Of a stretch of DNA of 64,000 bases, positions 1-9,703 are shown piece after piece. The DNA is taken from NCBI GenBank assembly GCA_002794465.1, contig MTSL01000191.1, forward strand, positions 52,149 to 116,148. Direction: 5' to 3'. Position 1 is the first letter of the stretch, and every line of letters starts with the position of its first letter. The DNA comes from Paramicrosporidium saccamoebae (taxonomy: Eukaryota; Rozellomycota). Under the pieces are notes generated by a model. It did no database searches, was not told the DNA's origin, and worked only from the letters and a program-made list of their open reading frames with translations. A program made the position numbers and the translations under genes.

Positions 1-1
1 A

Positions 2-2200
2 ATGGGACCACCTGACCGCCGAGACTATTACCGACGATCCTTTTCCGGAAAACGACGCTACGAGTACTCTTCGTCGGAGAGCGAGGATGAGCCTCGGCTG
101 GGGAGTACACTGGGGAACGCATCGGGGAGTGCATCGGGAAACGTATCGGGGAGCGCATCGGGGAGTGCGTTGGGGAGGAGGTTAAATTTGGGGAGAGAGG
201 GAGCGGTGCTGCTGAGGGATTGTCAATTTGTAAAACGCATGACCTATGATCCTGCGCTGCATGGCCTAATTAAAGAAAAGCCCACCTATTTGATGGGCAA
301 CGCGATCATTGAGGGAATTTCTGTAGACCCAAGATCAAAGGGCTTTGAGAGTGTCCCGGCTACTTTAAAGCCAATAACGTTTCAATGGGATGAAAATTCC
401 AAGAATGCACCCCCGCCTTCCACCGTGTTGGTCAGCGGCTTTCCCTCCAAAGTGATCAGCAAAGCCCTGCTGATTAGTCTGATTGGTGCCGCACTGGACA
501 AGGAAATTGCTGATCAGATCAAGGATGTGCAACTTTTCAATGGTTCGGCATTGTTAACTATGGAAGGCCCAGCCGCCTCCTCGCAGTTGGTAAGGCGACT
601 TTGCAAAAACGGCGACAGCTGGACGGCCGTGTTTGATGCTGATGGAGAAAAGTTTCAGAAACTATGCAGACCCAAGCCAGAGCCACAACTCACTCCCCGT
701 GCCGCCGATGGAGGCATTGAGAGACTAAAGTGCAGTCGACGTGTTCCGTGTATTTTGATTGACTTTTCCACCATTCCTCGAGATGTTTCGCGGAGGGATG
801 TGGGGGACATTTTCAAAAAGTGTCGAATTTATAACGTAATTGTCCAGCTTGAGGTTTGATTTCTGTAGATTGAACGCGGCGAAGCCCACTGGCATGTACA
901 TTTATCCAGCCAGGACGAAGTGGAGTATTCGCTTAGATGGAAAAACGACTTTAGGTGGAACGCACGGAGTATTAGTTTTACAACAAAATCTCATCATGAG
1001 CCTGCAAAGTCTTGCGATTTCCGGGATGATCATATACTTTGTCGAAGTGATATCCATAGGAAGACTTTGCAAGATCTAGATGGGCATAGGAAGACGTCCC
1101 AAGATACAGACGATCATAGGAAAAAGTCTCAAGATGCGGACGAACATAGGAGGACGTCCCAAGATATGGACGAACGGAAACCGTCTGCCACCCAAAAGGA
1201 ACTGCGAGGCAATTTGGACGCCTTCTACAGGCCGGCTTCGCAGACTTCTTCCCTTGAGATTGTGTCAACTTTGCAATCGGCCGAATCAGTGTCCGCAGAA
1301 GAGTCGCTCTTGTCCATGCCAATTTTCAATAAGCGACATTTAGAGCGAAAGCGCCATGAAGAGGAAGCGGCACTTCAGGTCGCTGAAGAAGCAAGACTAC
1401 AGCTGGAGCAAAAGATAGCCGAAGAAGAACAGAGACGCATTCGCAAGGAGGAACGCAAAGTACGCAAAGTTGGCGTGGTCAGCAAACCAGAGGCGGTTCC
1501 GTCCGTCGATACAGATCTGAGGATTCATAAATCAGGATCGGCGCGAACTGAAGGATTTTACCGTCCCGTTGAGCGGATAGTTTACCTGGAAAACATTGCC
1601 AGCCAAGCAAAGCCGGTTTATGATTCCGCTGAGCAGTCCTCTGGCGGCAGTCGCTCTAATCGCGCCCAGAATCGACGTCTCGTCTCCTCAATGGACCACC
1701 TCAGCAGCGATCTTTTTGTAAAGACGTCGGCCTTTTCTGTTCGAAGGAAAAAATTGGTCCTTGGTCGTTCATCAATCCATTCTTGGGGATTATTTGCGGG
1801 CGAGGAAATTGAGACGGGCAACATGGTCTCTGAATATGTGGGAGAGGTGATACGATTTACGGTCGCTAATATCCGCGAACGGAGGTACGAAATGTTACTT
1901 CGGGCCAAGGGCAGCACCGACATGGCCTCTTCCTACTTTTTCCGTTTGGATGACACGCTCGTTGTGGATGCCACCCACAAAGGCAATCTATCGCGCTTCA
2001 TCAACCATTCTTGTGATCCAACTTGCGTTGCGCGGGTCATTGCCATTGATGGAAAGCAGCGCATTGTGTTTTATGCGCGACGTGACATTCGACTGGGCGA
2101 GGAGATTACCTATGACTACAAATTTCCCCTGGAAGATGACCCTGAAAAGAAGATTAAATGTCTCTGTGGCACACGAACATGTCGTGGAACTCTCAACTGA
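2..2200 (+). CDS. SET1: SET1-type histone H3K4 methyltransferase (721 aa, 2 exons; start may lie outside the window)
   Basis: Catalytic subunit expected for a COMPASS-like complex that methylates histone H3 lysine 4. Exons 2-835 and 869-2200; the 33-nt intron 836-868 begins GTAATTGT and ends TTCTGTAG. Order: Ser/Gly-rich N-terminus, an RRM-like fold crossing the splice site, four ten-residue repeats (HRKTSQDxDE type, near 1050-1180), a charged coiled coil, an n-SET patch with RAQNRR (possible WDR5-binding site), then SET and post-SET. SET hallmarks are visible: SSIHSWGLFAGEEI, RFINHSCDPTC, GEEITYDYKF and the CLCGTRTCRGTLN post-SET end. These fit Set1/MLL rather than other SET classes. The first ATG starts at base 2, so an upstream start or exon cannot be excluded. 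Confidence 0.93.
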
Positions 2201-2464
2201 TTTACATAGAATTTTTGGTTATTAAATCGGATCGTGTGATTTTTGTATTTGTAATAGCGACCAGGATTTGTAACTGTACTCTTTCATAGTTCCTTATCCA
2301 TTTATATACCACCATACTCCCATGCACTCTTACACTCTTACACCACATACATTAATATCATACTCTTATCCGCACAATCATTGCCTATTTGCGTCATGAT
2401 TGGTTGGGTGCACGCGCAGTGATTGGCTGGGATACAAATACACGACACTTCCCCATACCCCCAA

Positions 2465-2797
2465 ATGCAGTCTCCTCGCTACCTTACAGTGCCCACAGAC
2501 CCGCTGCTTTTACTCTCCAGTCCGCCGTGCTCTCCTTTGCCCTTCGACTGGCATACTTGGACCGAGGGTCCCCCGACCGTCGCGGATTTCGACTTGGAAG
2601 CTGCAGAGGGCGTCGTTTGTCTGGGCGATGGGAGGACTGTAGACCTCGCTGCTCGGGAGAGGAGCGAGTTTGTAGTGGTACGGAAAGGTGCTATTGTTTC
2701 AAAAGCTGCTGCAGGACGTAAAATTGCCAGAACTGAGAGGACCAGCGAAACGATACAAACGATGCTGCCACCCATAATCGTAGATTCCTATGAATAG
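2465..2797 (+). CDS. Small hypothetical protein (110 aa)
   Basis: I do not recognise a family. The frame encodes a Pro/Leu-rich start followed by an acidic, Asp/Glu/Val-rich centre and a basic Arg/Lys stretch; no signal peptide or membrane segment is visible. Support for a real gene is contextual: two CCAAT-type boxes (TGATTGG at 2397-2403 and 2420-2426) lie 40-70 bp upstream of the ATG, as at other genes here, and the frame fills an otherwise empty 800-bp gap. The frame is open upstream to 2423 without an earlier ATG. It could be a chance frame. Confidence 0.4.
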   Translation: MQSPRYLTVPTDPLLLLSSPPCSPLPFDWHTWTEGPPTVADFDLEAAEGVVCLGDGRTVDLAARERSEFVVVRKGAIVSKAAAGRKIARTERTSETIQTMLPPIIVDSYE

Positions 2798-3030
2798 TGA
2801 TGTACATGGTTGTTAATAGAGCGGAATACACAGTTTTGTGTTTAATACTGATACTAATGTAAAAGGTGATGATATACTTGATTCGGCTGCCAACACCAAC
2901 ATCATAGCTACGGACTAGGGATTCCAACAAGTGATCTTAACCTACAACGGATATTTTCATCTTATCTCAGCTCTTATAATAACTAGTAAGAACATATTGT
3001 GTATTGATTCAGACAAACTCGCGCTGTGGA

Positions 3031-3855
3031 TTACTCCAAAAAGATTGAAGTTTTTCCACCAGGCGGTTGCAGGACCCTCGAGGATGGGAATATCGGTTCC
3101 GCGGTCGCATCATCGCCAAGCTGTAATTGACTCTGGTTTCTGTTAGCCATGGTGGTTTTGGCAGTGACACGTGGCTCGTCTTCAGAAAAGTTGATGGAGG
3201 AGCGATTGACTCGTGGATCGGGACGACGTCCAGAGAACGATGCTTGCGGAGCGTCCTCGTCAGCAAAGGAGAATCCGCTTCCCCGAAAATGGCTATCACT
3301 GCGGACGGGCTTCTTTGGCTGCTGCATTACCACGGGGATGTTTGAATCAGTGCTAAAAGGACATTCGGCTACCGCGGCTTTCTGAAGAACTACGGGCTCC
3401 TCTTCTTCTGGTGCAAAGACACTGCTCCGATGTTGCAAGGCCTGCTGACGTGGCGCTGTGTCGATCTTCATTGGAGAGTCGGCAAATATTTTGCTCTCGA
3501 ACCTCGACCGCTCCGTCAGCGGGATGTCTGGCTGGAATGGGCCGCTGGGTTCCTTAAAGACACGACTCTCATTTCTATGCGGGTCGAGTGTAATGGATGG
3601 ACGCAGTGGTTTGGCTTCTTTCTCAAAGATGGATGGCTCAGGGACATGCAGGGAGGGTTGCAATTGTTCTCCACTTCCATCGCCAAGTACGAGATGGGAG
3701 GCCATGGAGGCGGAGTGTCGCGGTTGTACGCGTGTCACTTCCTCCTCAGGAGCAAAGATGGAGCTCTTTAGCTGCGGGATGTGTCGACTCGGCATATTCA
3801 GAACGGGCAATTCATGCGCCATTTCTGCAATGTTATCCAGCCCCCCGACTACCAT
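3031..3855 (-). CDS. HN1/Jupiter-like disordered protein with SxxFxxEEE repeats
   Basis: A low-complexity, probably unfolded protein. It repeats a short linear motif of the form S-S/K-I/V-F-A-P/D-E-E (SSIFAPEEE, SSVFAPEEEE, ESKIFADSP, SSINFSEDE). It ends with SSRVLQPPGGKTSIFLE. That ending matches the SSRVL..PPGG(K)S motif that opens and closes animal HN1/Jupiter (JPT1/2) microtubule-associated proteins, which also carry an SNIF..PEE block, so I place it in that superfamily by motif only. The ATG at 3855 lies 5 bp after the stop of the upstream gene; a second ATG at 3822 is equally possible, and a short intron near the start cannot be excluded. Function in the cell is not shown by the sequence. 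Confidence 0.7.
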   Translation of the reverse strand: MVVGGLDNIAEMAHELPVLNMPSRHIPQLKSSIFAPEEEVTRVQPRHSASMASHLVLGDGSGEQLQPSLHVPEPSIFEKEAKPLRPSITLDPHRNESRVFKEPSGPFQPDIPLTERSRFESKIFADSPMKIDTAPRQQALQHRSSVFAPEEEEPVVLQKAAVAECPFSTDSNIPVVMQQPKKPVRSDSHFRGSGFSFADEDAPQASFSGRRPDPRVNRSSINFSEDEPRVTAKTTMANRNQSQLQLGDDATAEPIFPSSRVLQPPGGKTSIFLE

Positions 3856-3860
3856 ATTAG

Positions 3861-4557
3861 TCAATAAGCATGATTACTTGGGGAAAGCTTAACAGTACGG
3901 GCTTGAACGGGCTTGTACTCCAAAGCCTCCAGCGTCACAATCAGATTGCAGTTCTGTGCAGTGGGATGCACCAGTCGACGAGCAATGCGCATCCCGTCTA
4001 CAATGGGCAATGTATCCAGCTCATTTTCAAAGGTCACTGAATTTCCAGCGACGCGGATCAGATTGTGGAATGCCATGTGGAAGACGCCCAACTGCTTGAA
4101 AAGAGTGGCCTGATCCCAATACACCCGCACCTGCTCCAGCAACATGGAAGCAGAGTATTTTGCCACCACAATCTACACATTACCGCCAATCAGTAGTTCA
4201 TACAAAGGGAAGACTATAGGTCACATGCTGTGCCTCAACACCGGGCACCAAGTAATCGAGTCGCTCTTGATGCAAAGCCGAAATGACAATTTCCTCAGTC
4301 ACCGTGCCCATACCCTCATCGACCATGCAGCTGATCACCTCGTATTGGTTGTTGTAGCGGGTCAATTGGTCCGTTGAGAAGGGGTGCTGGGTCGCGGGGA
4401 AGAGTGCACAGAAACGTGCAAGCTGGGCCCAGCCGGTGGCGCCGGCACTGGAGGACACGTAGGTCAGGGAGACCGTTTCGCCTTGGTCCCAGGAGGATGG
4501 ATCGTGGAGACGACCACGATGGCGGTCCTGCCACAGCTGCTTCAAATTGGTGTTCAT
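3861..4557 (-). CDS. SnoaL/NTF2-like fold protein (221 aa, 2 exons)
   Basis: Exons 4557-4204 and 4172-3861, joined across a 31-nt intron (4203-4173, GTATGA...TGTAG with CTGAT branch-like site). The join restores a continuous pattern typical of fungal SnoaL-like/NTF2-like cone proteins: YNNQYEVISCMVDEGMGTV, then EEIVISALHQERLDYLVPGV, then VRVYWDQATLFKQLGV and LPIVDG. In relatives the YWDQA segment lines the cone. Some members are annotated with dienelactone-hydrolase or carboxymethylenebutenolidase names, but catalytic activity is unproven. The ATG at 4557 is chosen because the homologous core starts soon after; the frame is open further upstream. Tail-to-head spacing to the next gene on the same strand is only a few bases. 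Confidence 0.75.
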
Positions 4558-4648
4558 AATGGCGCCAATAAAAACAATTAATGATTTACCGATGGTTCGA
4601 TCCTTATTGTCTGAATTGTACTGTCTATATGCAGGCCTATACACGCGC

Positions 4649-6092
4649 CTATAATATGGTATGGGAGGTAGTGTCCACGATCTGGAAAGCACTTATACAA
4701 TCTAACAGCCACATTGAACTTAACAATGGCTTGAATTTGGTAATGACACCCTCGTCCTTTTCAAAATCCGCCTGTGACTTTGGATCACACAGGACAGTCA
4801 CTTTGCCCCGTCTTTGGCTTGCCAATTCTTCAATGTTCCCAATCAACTCTCCACCAGCGTCCATAATCAGTGCTTGTAGGTCGTCAATGTTGGGGGCGGA
4901 GAAGGCACCGTACAGATAGAACGAATAGCCGGCGAGGAGTGGCGATTCTCCATTGGTTTTGCTTGTCCTCCCTCGTCGGGGTCCATCCTCGTCGGGAAAG
5001 TACTCATCACCAGTAACCTCAAACGGCTTTTCATCCAGCAGACGTCCTTCTTGAAGACAAATGTCCACCCATTCTGACGACACGAGCCAACATCCACGCA
5101 ACACTCCACGCAGATACTTGAGCGTACGTTTTGCCACTTGATTTTTTGTTGGCGTGATTATATGCGTTACGTCTTCATCAAACTGTTGCGAAATCCGTAG
5201 TCCAAAGAGATCTGCAAATTCGCCAACCACGCCCAACGCTGGTCCCTTAATCAGAGACGTACACAGCACCATACTACGCGACTCTGACCATTGCTGAGTG
5301 GCTGGTCTTGCAAAGAGGTCGTCTGGCGAGGAGGGAAATTGGATTTGGTCAATCAGAGCTTGTGTATCGGGCGCGGAAAAGACTCGGGACGGCGGGTAAT
5401 CCGCCAGTATCTGTGAATTTGACGAAGAGAGGAATTGGATCTGATCCAGCAGAGTTTGCGTATTCGAAGAAGAGAGGAGCTGGGTGTAATCCATCATTGT
5501 GGATGCATTGTTTTGTACCGGTACACTCAATATTGGCAGGTCATTTTGGGCCGAAGCATCCAATCCCGGCGGATCAACTTTATCAGTCTGTGCCAGCTCA
5601 ATCAAGGCATCCAATTGAGCCAAGTCCTTTTCCAGCTGTGCATCAACCACTCTTAGTCGTGCTACTTCCTGCGTGTTTGGGGTGCTCCCAAAGTCATGCA
5701 CATTCTCCTTTTCTCCCGTCCCTTCAATGTCGTCCCATTGATGGCCGCTTTTGCTGGAATATTCCTCAGCCAGGACGCCAAAGACGGTCACAATCTCTCC
5801 CAAGTCACCCGCCTCTCGAATGCTTCGTCGGGTAATGCGCGTCTTGCATACGGGGCAAGGTGCATCCGTCTTTTGGGCAATTCTTAACATTCGCTCTAGA
5901 CAATTCTTGCAAAATGCGTGATGACAAGGCGTCATTTTTGGCTCCTCCAACAGCCCCAAACTATGTCCACATTAACACCCTGTGGACAAGCAGCTACCAA
6001 ATGGCGCAGGTCAACTCCTGTCCTAGTCTGTGAAGCAAGCCAGCGTAGTGATTGGGCAATAATCTCTGTTGCTGCGTCCCTGACTGCGACAT
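4649..6092 (-). CDS. BRCA1-like RING and tandem-BRCT protein (468 aa, 2 exons)
   Basis: Exons 6092-5998 and 5960-4649 with a 37-nt intron (5997-5961). Splicing completes the RING: exon 1 supplies TCAI plus two bases of a Cys codon and exon 2 continues LGLLEEPKMTPCHHAFCKNC...CPVC, giving a C3HC4 finger at about residues 27-75. The middle is disordered with repeated SSSNTQ/LLDQIQ-type segments. The C-terminus holds two BRCT domains: SMVLCTSL, RTLKYLRG (the lysine equivalent to the phosphopeptide-binding Lys of BRCA1 is kept), CWLVSSEWVD, then FEVTGD and GPRRGR linkers as in BRCA1, and WLLDCISAFQ. Expected role: E3 ubiquitin ligase reading phosphoproteins in DNA-damage repair. BARD1-like identity is an alternative, but no ankyrin repeats are present. 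Confidence 0.85.
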
Positions 6093-6098
6093 GAAGAT

Positions 6099-6393
6099 TT
6101 TATGAATTAATCTTTGTGAAGCAGGCTTTGAGATGTTTACAAATTAGCCGTATTTATCTGTAAAGGGGGCTTTGAGACGTGAAGAATTTGCAAATTTATC
6201 TTTGTGAAAACAATCGTCTCATTGGATCTTTTGTTCAGTAGCATGTTGGGAAACTGGAAATCTCGAACCGAGACATTTTATGAATTGGTCGTATTTACCT
6301 TTGTAAAAACAACCGCCTCCTTGGATCTTTTATTCAGGAGCATGTTGAGGGACTGCAGACCTCTGATCGAGACATTTTATGAATTAGCCGTAT
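6099..6393. repeat. Degenerate ~100-bp tandem repeat copied from the end of the PDAP1 gene
   Basis: Two to three imperfect copies of a unit of about 97-100 bp. Each contains TTTATGAATT, a CTTTGTGAAAAC-like block, TTGGATCTTTT and CATGTTG. The last copy runs into the adjacent gene: its equivalents of these blocks are the C-terminal codons of the PDAP1 gene (6397-6460 on the complementary strand). The open frame seen across 6204-6476 on the plus strand is a by-product of the repeat. Confidence 0.75.
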
Positions 6394-6942
6394 TTATCTT
6401 CGTGCAAAACGAGCTTCCTCCTTGGCTTTTTGTTCGGCAGCGTGTTGAGCAGCCTCCTCCTCGCGACGCTTCCTAATTACCGCTAGACGCTCCCGGTCTT
6501 CCTGCTCTTTCATCTTTAAGAAATGTTGCCGGGCCTGCTCCTTCTCGATAGCCTCTCGTTCCCTGCGTGTCAGCTCGCGAGGTGCCTTCTTTGCCGCTGG
6601 CTTGGCCGGTGCGACGGGTTTGGCAGTCTCTGTGTCTGAATCACTGGAATCAGAATCATTGTTCACATTCAACTTTTTAACACTCTCCGTGACGGGCAAC
6701 TCCTACAGATTAATAACATTACCCAACAGTACAATTACTTCGAACGAGGAATCTGACCCGCTCCCTGACCTGGAGTCAGATTCACTACCCGAATTCGAAC
6801 TCGAACCTGACTCGGATCCAGAGTCCTCGCTATCCGAGTCTCTCTGCACGGGTCGGTTGTGCACGTAGGCATCCGGGTCACGAGAAGAGGTAAAGTGGTG
6901 ACCTCCACCTCGTCGAGGCTTAAACTTGCCCTTTCCACGCAT
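6394..6942 (-). CDS. PDAP1 / PP28 casein-kinase-substrate phosphoprotein (170 aa, 2 exons)
   Basis: Exons 6942-6739 and 6702-6394; the 36-nt intron (6738-6703) starts GTAATTGT and ends CTGTAG, the same ends as the SET1 intron. The N-terminus is MRGKGKFKPRRGGG followed by acidic serine runs (likely CK2 sites). The C-terminal half is the PP28 domain: ELTRREREAIEKEQARQHF and RLAVIRKRREEEAA, then a basic tail. This is the small conserved eukaryotic protein called PDGFA-associated protein 1 or 28-kDa heat- and acid-stable phosphoprotein; its molecular role is poorly defined. The 3' end of the gene is the source of the tandem repeat immediately downstream. Confidence 0.9.
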
Positions 6943-7152
6943 TCCTCTTCACGGCAAGTCGTCTCCACAATCCCCGGCTCTGTCTTATATTTACCATCGA
7001 ATTCCCCTCTCTCAGGGTGTGAGGATCTTAATAGCGTGGGGGGGAGGACCCTAATATCCGAATTAGATTCTTAACATATTGCCTAGTTGCAATACTGCTA
7101 GAGCAAGTCCGGATCGACATGTATAAAAGATAAATCAAAATGTATTAACTCA

Positions 7153-8556
7153 ATGTTCATCTCTCGGCGTTGCCTGGTCACCTCCGCTCCGCCTAAGAAG
7201 ACTGCGCGCTATTTTGACCCACACACTGTATCAATTTGGGCAGAGAACATGTCGCGTCGCGGCGCCTCGCCTGCGGAAGCGGTGCGACTAATACTCAACC
7301 GCATGGACATGGGCCGTGCTCGTCACCGCCCAGAGCTTTATAACACTGCATTGGACATTTGCGGACACAATGGGATGCTGATGGATTCGGCACGGATCCT
7401 GCACAAAATGGTTGGCAGTAATGTGAGGCCGAATGAGAGAACCATAACCTCAGTTTTAAATGCGATTGCAGAATATGTGCAAAAGTCCAGGCTGGAAGAT
7501 TCTTCAAGTACAGGAAATATCGACGTTCAAAAGAATTCAGAGGGCTTTCCGGGACTAGAAGCCTTCCAATTGAAAAGCAAACGGGATGCAGCACAACTGG
7601 CCATCAAACTGTATGCTTCTTGGATTGAGCATTCGCCCAATGTGGTGCGCAAACATCCATTCAACGCGCTCCTCAAGGTTCTCTGGAGAAGTGGTGCTGC
7701 AGATTTGTTGCCATCAGTGTTCCCTACCGATGGGTCTAATACAGAATGGGTGCCCGATAAGCCAGACATTATCACCTATACAACAGCCATCTTGGCCTGC
7801 CAAAACGATCCAAATGCAACCAACTCTGCTGTGGCCTACTGGATAGCATTCCAGAAATCTGATATTAAAGCAGACACGGGGATCATCATGGCCATATTGG
7901 TTGCGATGCAGTCTGAGCTACGTTTCATGAGGGCTCCCATTCCAAAGGCTGAGCTCACAGTTAGGAGAGGATTGCTGGCTTCCCTCTGCGCCCTGCTACA
8001 GCCGTTGGACGTCCCAGTGAATACAAGCAATGTCTTTCTTGATGTAGCACACCGTCTTCGCTGTCTCAATCTCGGCTTTCAATTTTGGGAGCAAAAGATC
8101 CTCCCAATCCTTGCCAGCAATCAATCTGCCATAAAGTCAAAGCAGCACTTTAATGAAGGCACTCTTGTGCACGTCTTTCAGATCATGATTCGCCTCGACA
8201 ATGCTAGCCAGATCTTTCCCCTCTTTGACAAGCTGCAGAGCGTCTATGGAATGCATCTCTCCACTCGGCTCTTGAATGTCATGCTGCTGGCGGCTAGACG
8301 TGCTGGCGACAGGAGACGTCCGCAGCGCCTCTTTAACAGATTTGTCCAAAATGCAGCGTCAGTGATGCCCGATCAACGGACACTTTATCAGCTGCTGCTA
8401 AATATTTCCGAAGACACTGGCCTGCCGAAAATGATGGGGAAAGAGCAGGCGAAAAAGATTCATGACTGGTTTGCCACCCGCTGTCCTGCTGTATTAAAAG
8501 AGGCCAAGAATGATACCAAGATTCAATGGCTATTGACCAAGCTCGGATTAGAATAA
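7153..8556 (+). CDS. Mitochondrial pentatricopeptide-repeat protein (467 aa)
   Basis: Single exon. The first 20 residues are basic and lack acids (MFISRRCLVTSAPPKKTARY), as in a mitochondrial presequence. The rest is helical with recognisable PPR units, for example ELYNTALDICGHNGMLMDSA followed by RILHKMVGSNVRPNERT, then PDIITYTTAILACQND and PDQRTLYQLLLN. PPR proteins bind single-stranded organellar RNA and act in processing, stability or translation; which transcript is targeted cannot be told. It lies close to the mitochondrial RNA polymerase gene, which also carries a PPR-like region, but no operon logic applies. Confidence 0.8.
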   Translation: MFISRRCLVTSAPPKKTARYFDPHTVSIWAENMSRRGASPAEAVRLILNRMDMGRARHRPELYNTALDICGHNGMLMDSARILHKMVGSNVRPNERTITSVLNAIAEYVQKSRLEDSSSTGNIDVQKNSEGFPGLEAFQLKSKRDAAQLAIKLYASWIEHSPNVVRKHPFNALLKVLWRSGAADLLPSVFPTDGSNTEWVPDKPDIITYTTAILACQNDPNATNSAVAYWIAFQKSDIKADTGIIMAILVAMQSELRFMRAPIPKAELTVRRGLLASLCALLQPLDVPVNTSNVFLDVAHRLRCLNLGFQFWEQKILPILASNQSAIKSKQHFNEGTLVHVFQIMIRLDNASQIFPLFDKLQSVYGMHLSTRLLNVMLLAARRAGDRRRPQRLFNRFVQNAASVMPDQRTLYQLLLNISEDTGLPKMMGKEQAKKIHDWFATRCPAVLKEAKNDTKIQWLLTKLGLE

Positions 8557-8584
8557 TAGAGTTGTTGTAGTGTTGTACTGAATT

Positions 8585-8803
8585 TTGTACTTTATATGGG
8601 TTCTTATCGTGTTGCATTTCACGAGTCTTTATGGTGTTATACTTTATACGAGTCTTTGTAGTTTTGTATTTCAGACGAGTCTCTAATGAATACGACCACA
8701 TTGTGGACACTGAACACGAACAGATTTCCAGGACTATTAACAATAACAAATCTCCAGGACTATTAATAATAACAGATTGCCAAGACTATCTTAATGTTAC
8801 AAT
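8585..8803. repeat. Two short tandem-repeat tracts between convergent genes
   Basis: At about 8600-8695 a 35-bp unit with GTTNTATTTCAGACGAGTCT recurs about three times. At about 8722-8800 a 26-bp unit (AGATTTCCAGGACTATTAACAAT-like) recurs three times up to the stop codon of the CUS2-like gene. No gene is seen here; both flanking genes end in this interval. Confidence 0.65.
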
Positions 8804-9652
8804 TTATTGCTCGGCACTCTCCAGCCACTCACCAAACTGTTCCAACCGCTCCTCGTCGGCCTTGTCTTCCTTTCCCTCTTTCAGACTAAACGAGCCGTCA
8901 TACAGAACGGCTGAAATCTTTCGTCCATCAAAGTAGCGACCGTTCATAATTTTGAGACAAATTGCAGCAGCCTCTTTTTCACGAAACTTGATGGTGCAAG
9001 TTAAAAGACTGACGAGGACATGTACCGCCGTCACTTCACCCAGCTTTTCACATTCCTCCAGCAGGTCCTCTTTCAGATCCAGCGCAAACTTGACGTCTGC
9101 CGTATCCTTTTCTGTAAACATTCCCCTAAGCACAACAATCCGTTGGTATTTTTCGCGCTGTCGCAGCTCGGCCTTTAATTGTGCTTCCTCTTCTGGCGAC
9201 ATCAGGTCGTTTGCCGTCCATTCCAGTTTCTTTGTCATCTGCTGCATGTGGTGCTTCCATGATTTCTTGTCAATCTTCCGATCCTCTGGCTTCTGTGCAC
9301 CTGGCTCGAATTTAGCACGCTCCACGGCGATCAACACGTCGGGACGGAAATAGCTTTCGTTCAGCAAGTCGGCAGCCATTATGGCGCTCTCCTCTTTTAG
9401 ATAAACGATCAGCGCCTCGCCCTTGAACACTCCCTCCTCGTTCTCGTAAAGCTTGACCCGGAGGCCACCAGAGAACATGTCTTCCATAATGACACCATAT
9501 TTGGCAAAGTACTCTACCAGTTCATCTAGCGACGTGTCTTCCGGCAACCCACTCACAAACACAGCCGTATTCTTCCTTTCCTCCTTTTTCTTCTCCTCTT
9601 GCTCCAATGGCCGCTTACTGGCCAATCTCTTATTATACTCACCACCTTCCAT
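8804..9652 (-). CDS. CUS2: CUS2 / Tat-SF1-like U2 snRNP splicing factor (282 aa)
   Basis: Two RRM domains. RRM1 begins NTAVFVSGLPEDTSLDELVEYF with the typical linker LYENEEGVFKGEALIVY; RRM2, a UHM-like domain, has RIVVLRGMF, LKEDLLEECEKLGEV and NGRYFDGRKISAVLYDG. Between them lies the family-specific WKHHMQQMTKKLEW segment. Tat-SF1/Cus2 binds SF3B1/Hsh155 and helps fold U2 snRNA during prespliceosome assembly, fitting a genome that still splices. The ATG at 9652 leaves a short basic N-terminus; the glycine-aromatic N-terminal motif of longer homologues is missing or lies in an unseen exon. The divergent RPO41 start is only about 50 bp away. Confidence 0.9.
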   Translation of the reverse strand: MEGGEYNKRLASKRPLEQEEKKKEERKNTAVFVSGLPEDTSLDELVEYFAKYGVIMEDMFSGGLRVKLYENEEGVFKGEALIVYLKEESAIMAADLLNESYFRPDVLIAVERAKFEPGAQKPEDRKIDKKSWKHHMQQMTKKLEWTANDLMSPEEEAQLKAELRQREKYQRIVVLRGMFTEKDTADVKFALDLKEDLLEECEKLGEVTAVHVLVSLLTCTIKFREKEAAAICLKIMNGRYFDGRKISAVLYDGSFSLKEGKEDKADEERLEQFGEWLESAEQ

Positions 9653-9703
9653 TCCGGTCGTGCATGAACCGCTTGCCAGGGTCCAGTTTGTCGGGGCTCC
9701 GCA

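Noticed and set aside
854-868. A 15-nt intron (GTTTGATTTCTGTAG) in SET1
   Set aside because: It would restore the frame, but the 33-nt version starting at 836 has the GTAATTGT donor seen in PDAP1 and fits the length range of the other introns.
6204-6476. Plus-strand open frame of 90 codons
   Set aside because: It lies across the tandem copies of the PDAP1 3' end; its apparent protein repeats come from the DNA repeat.
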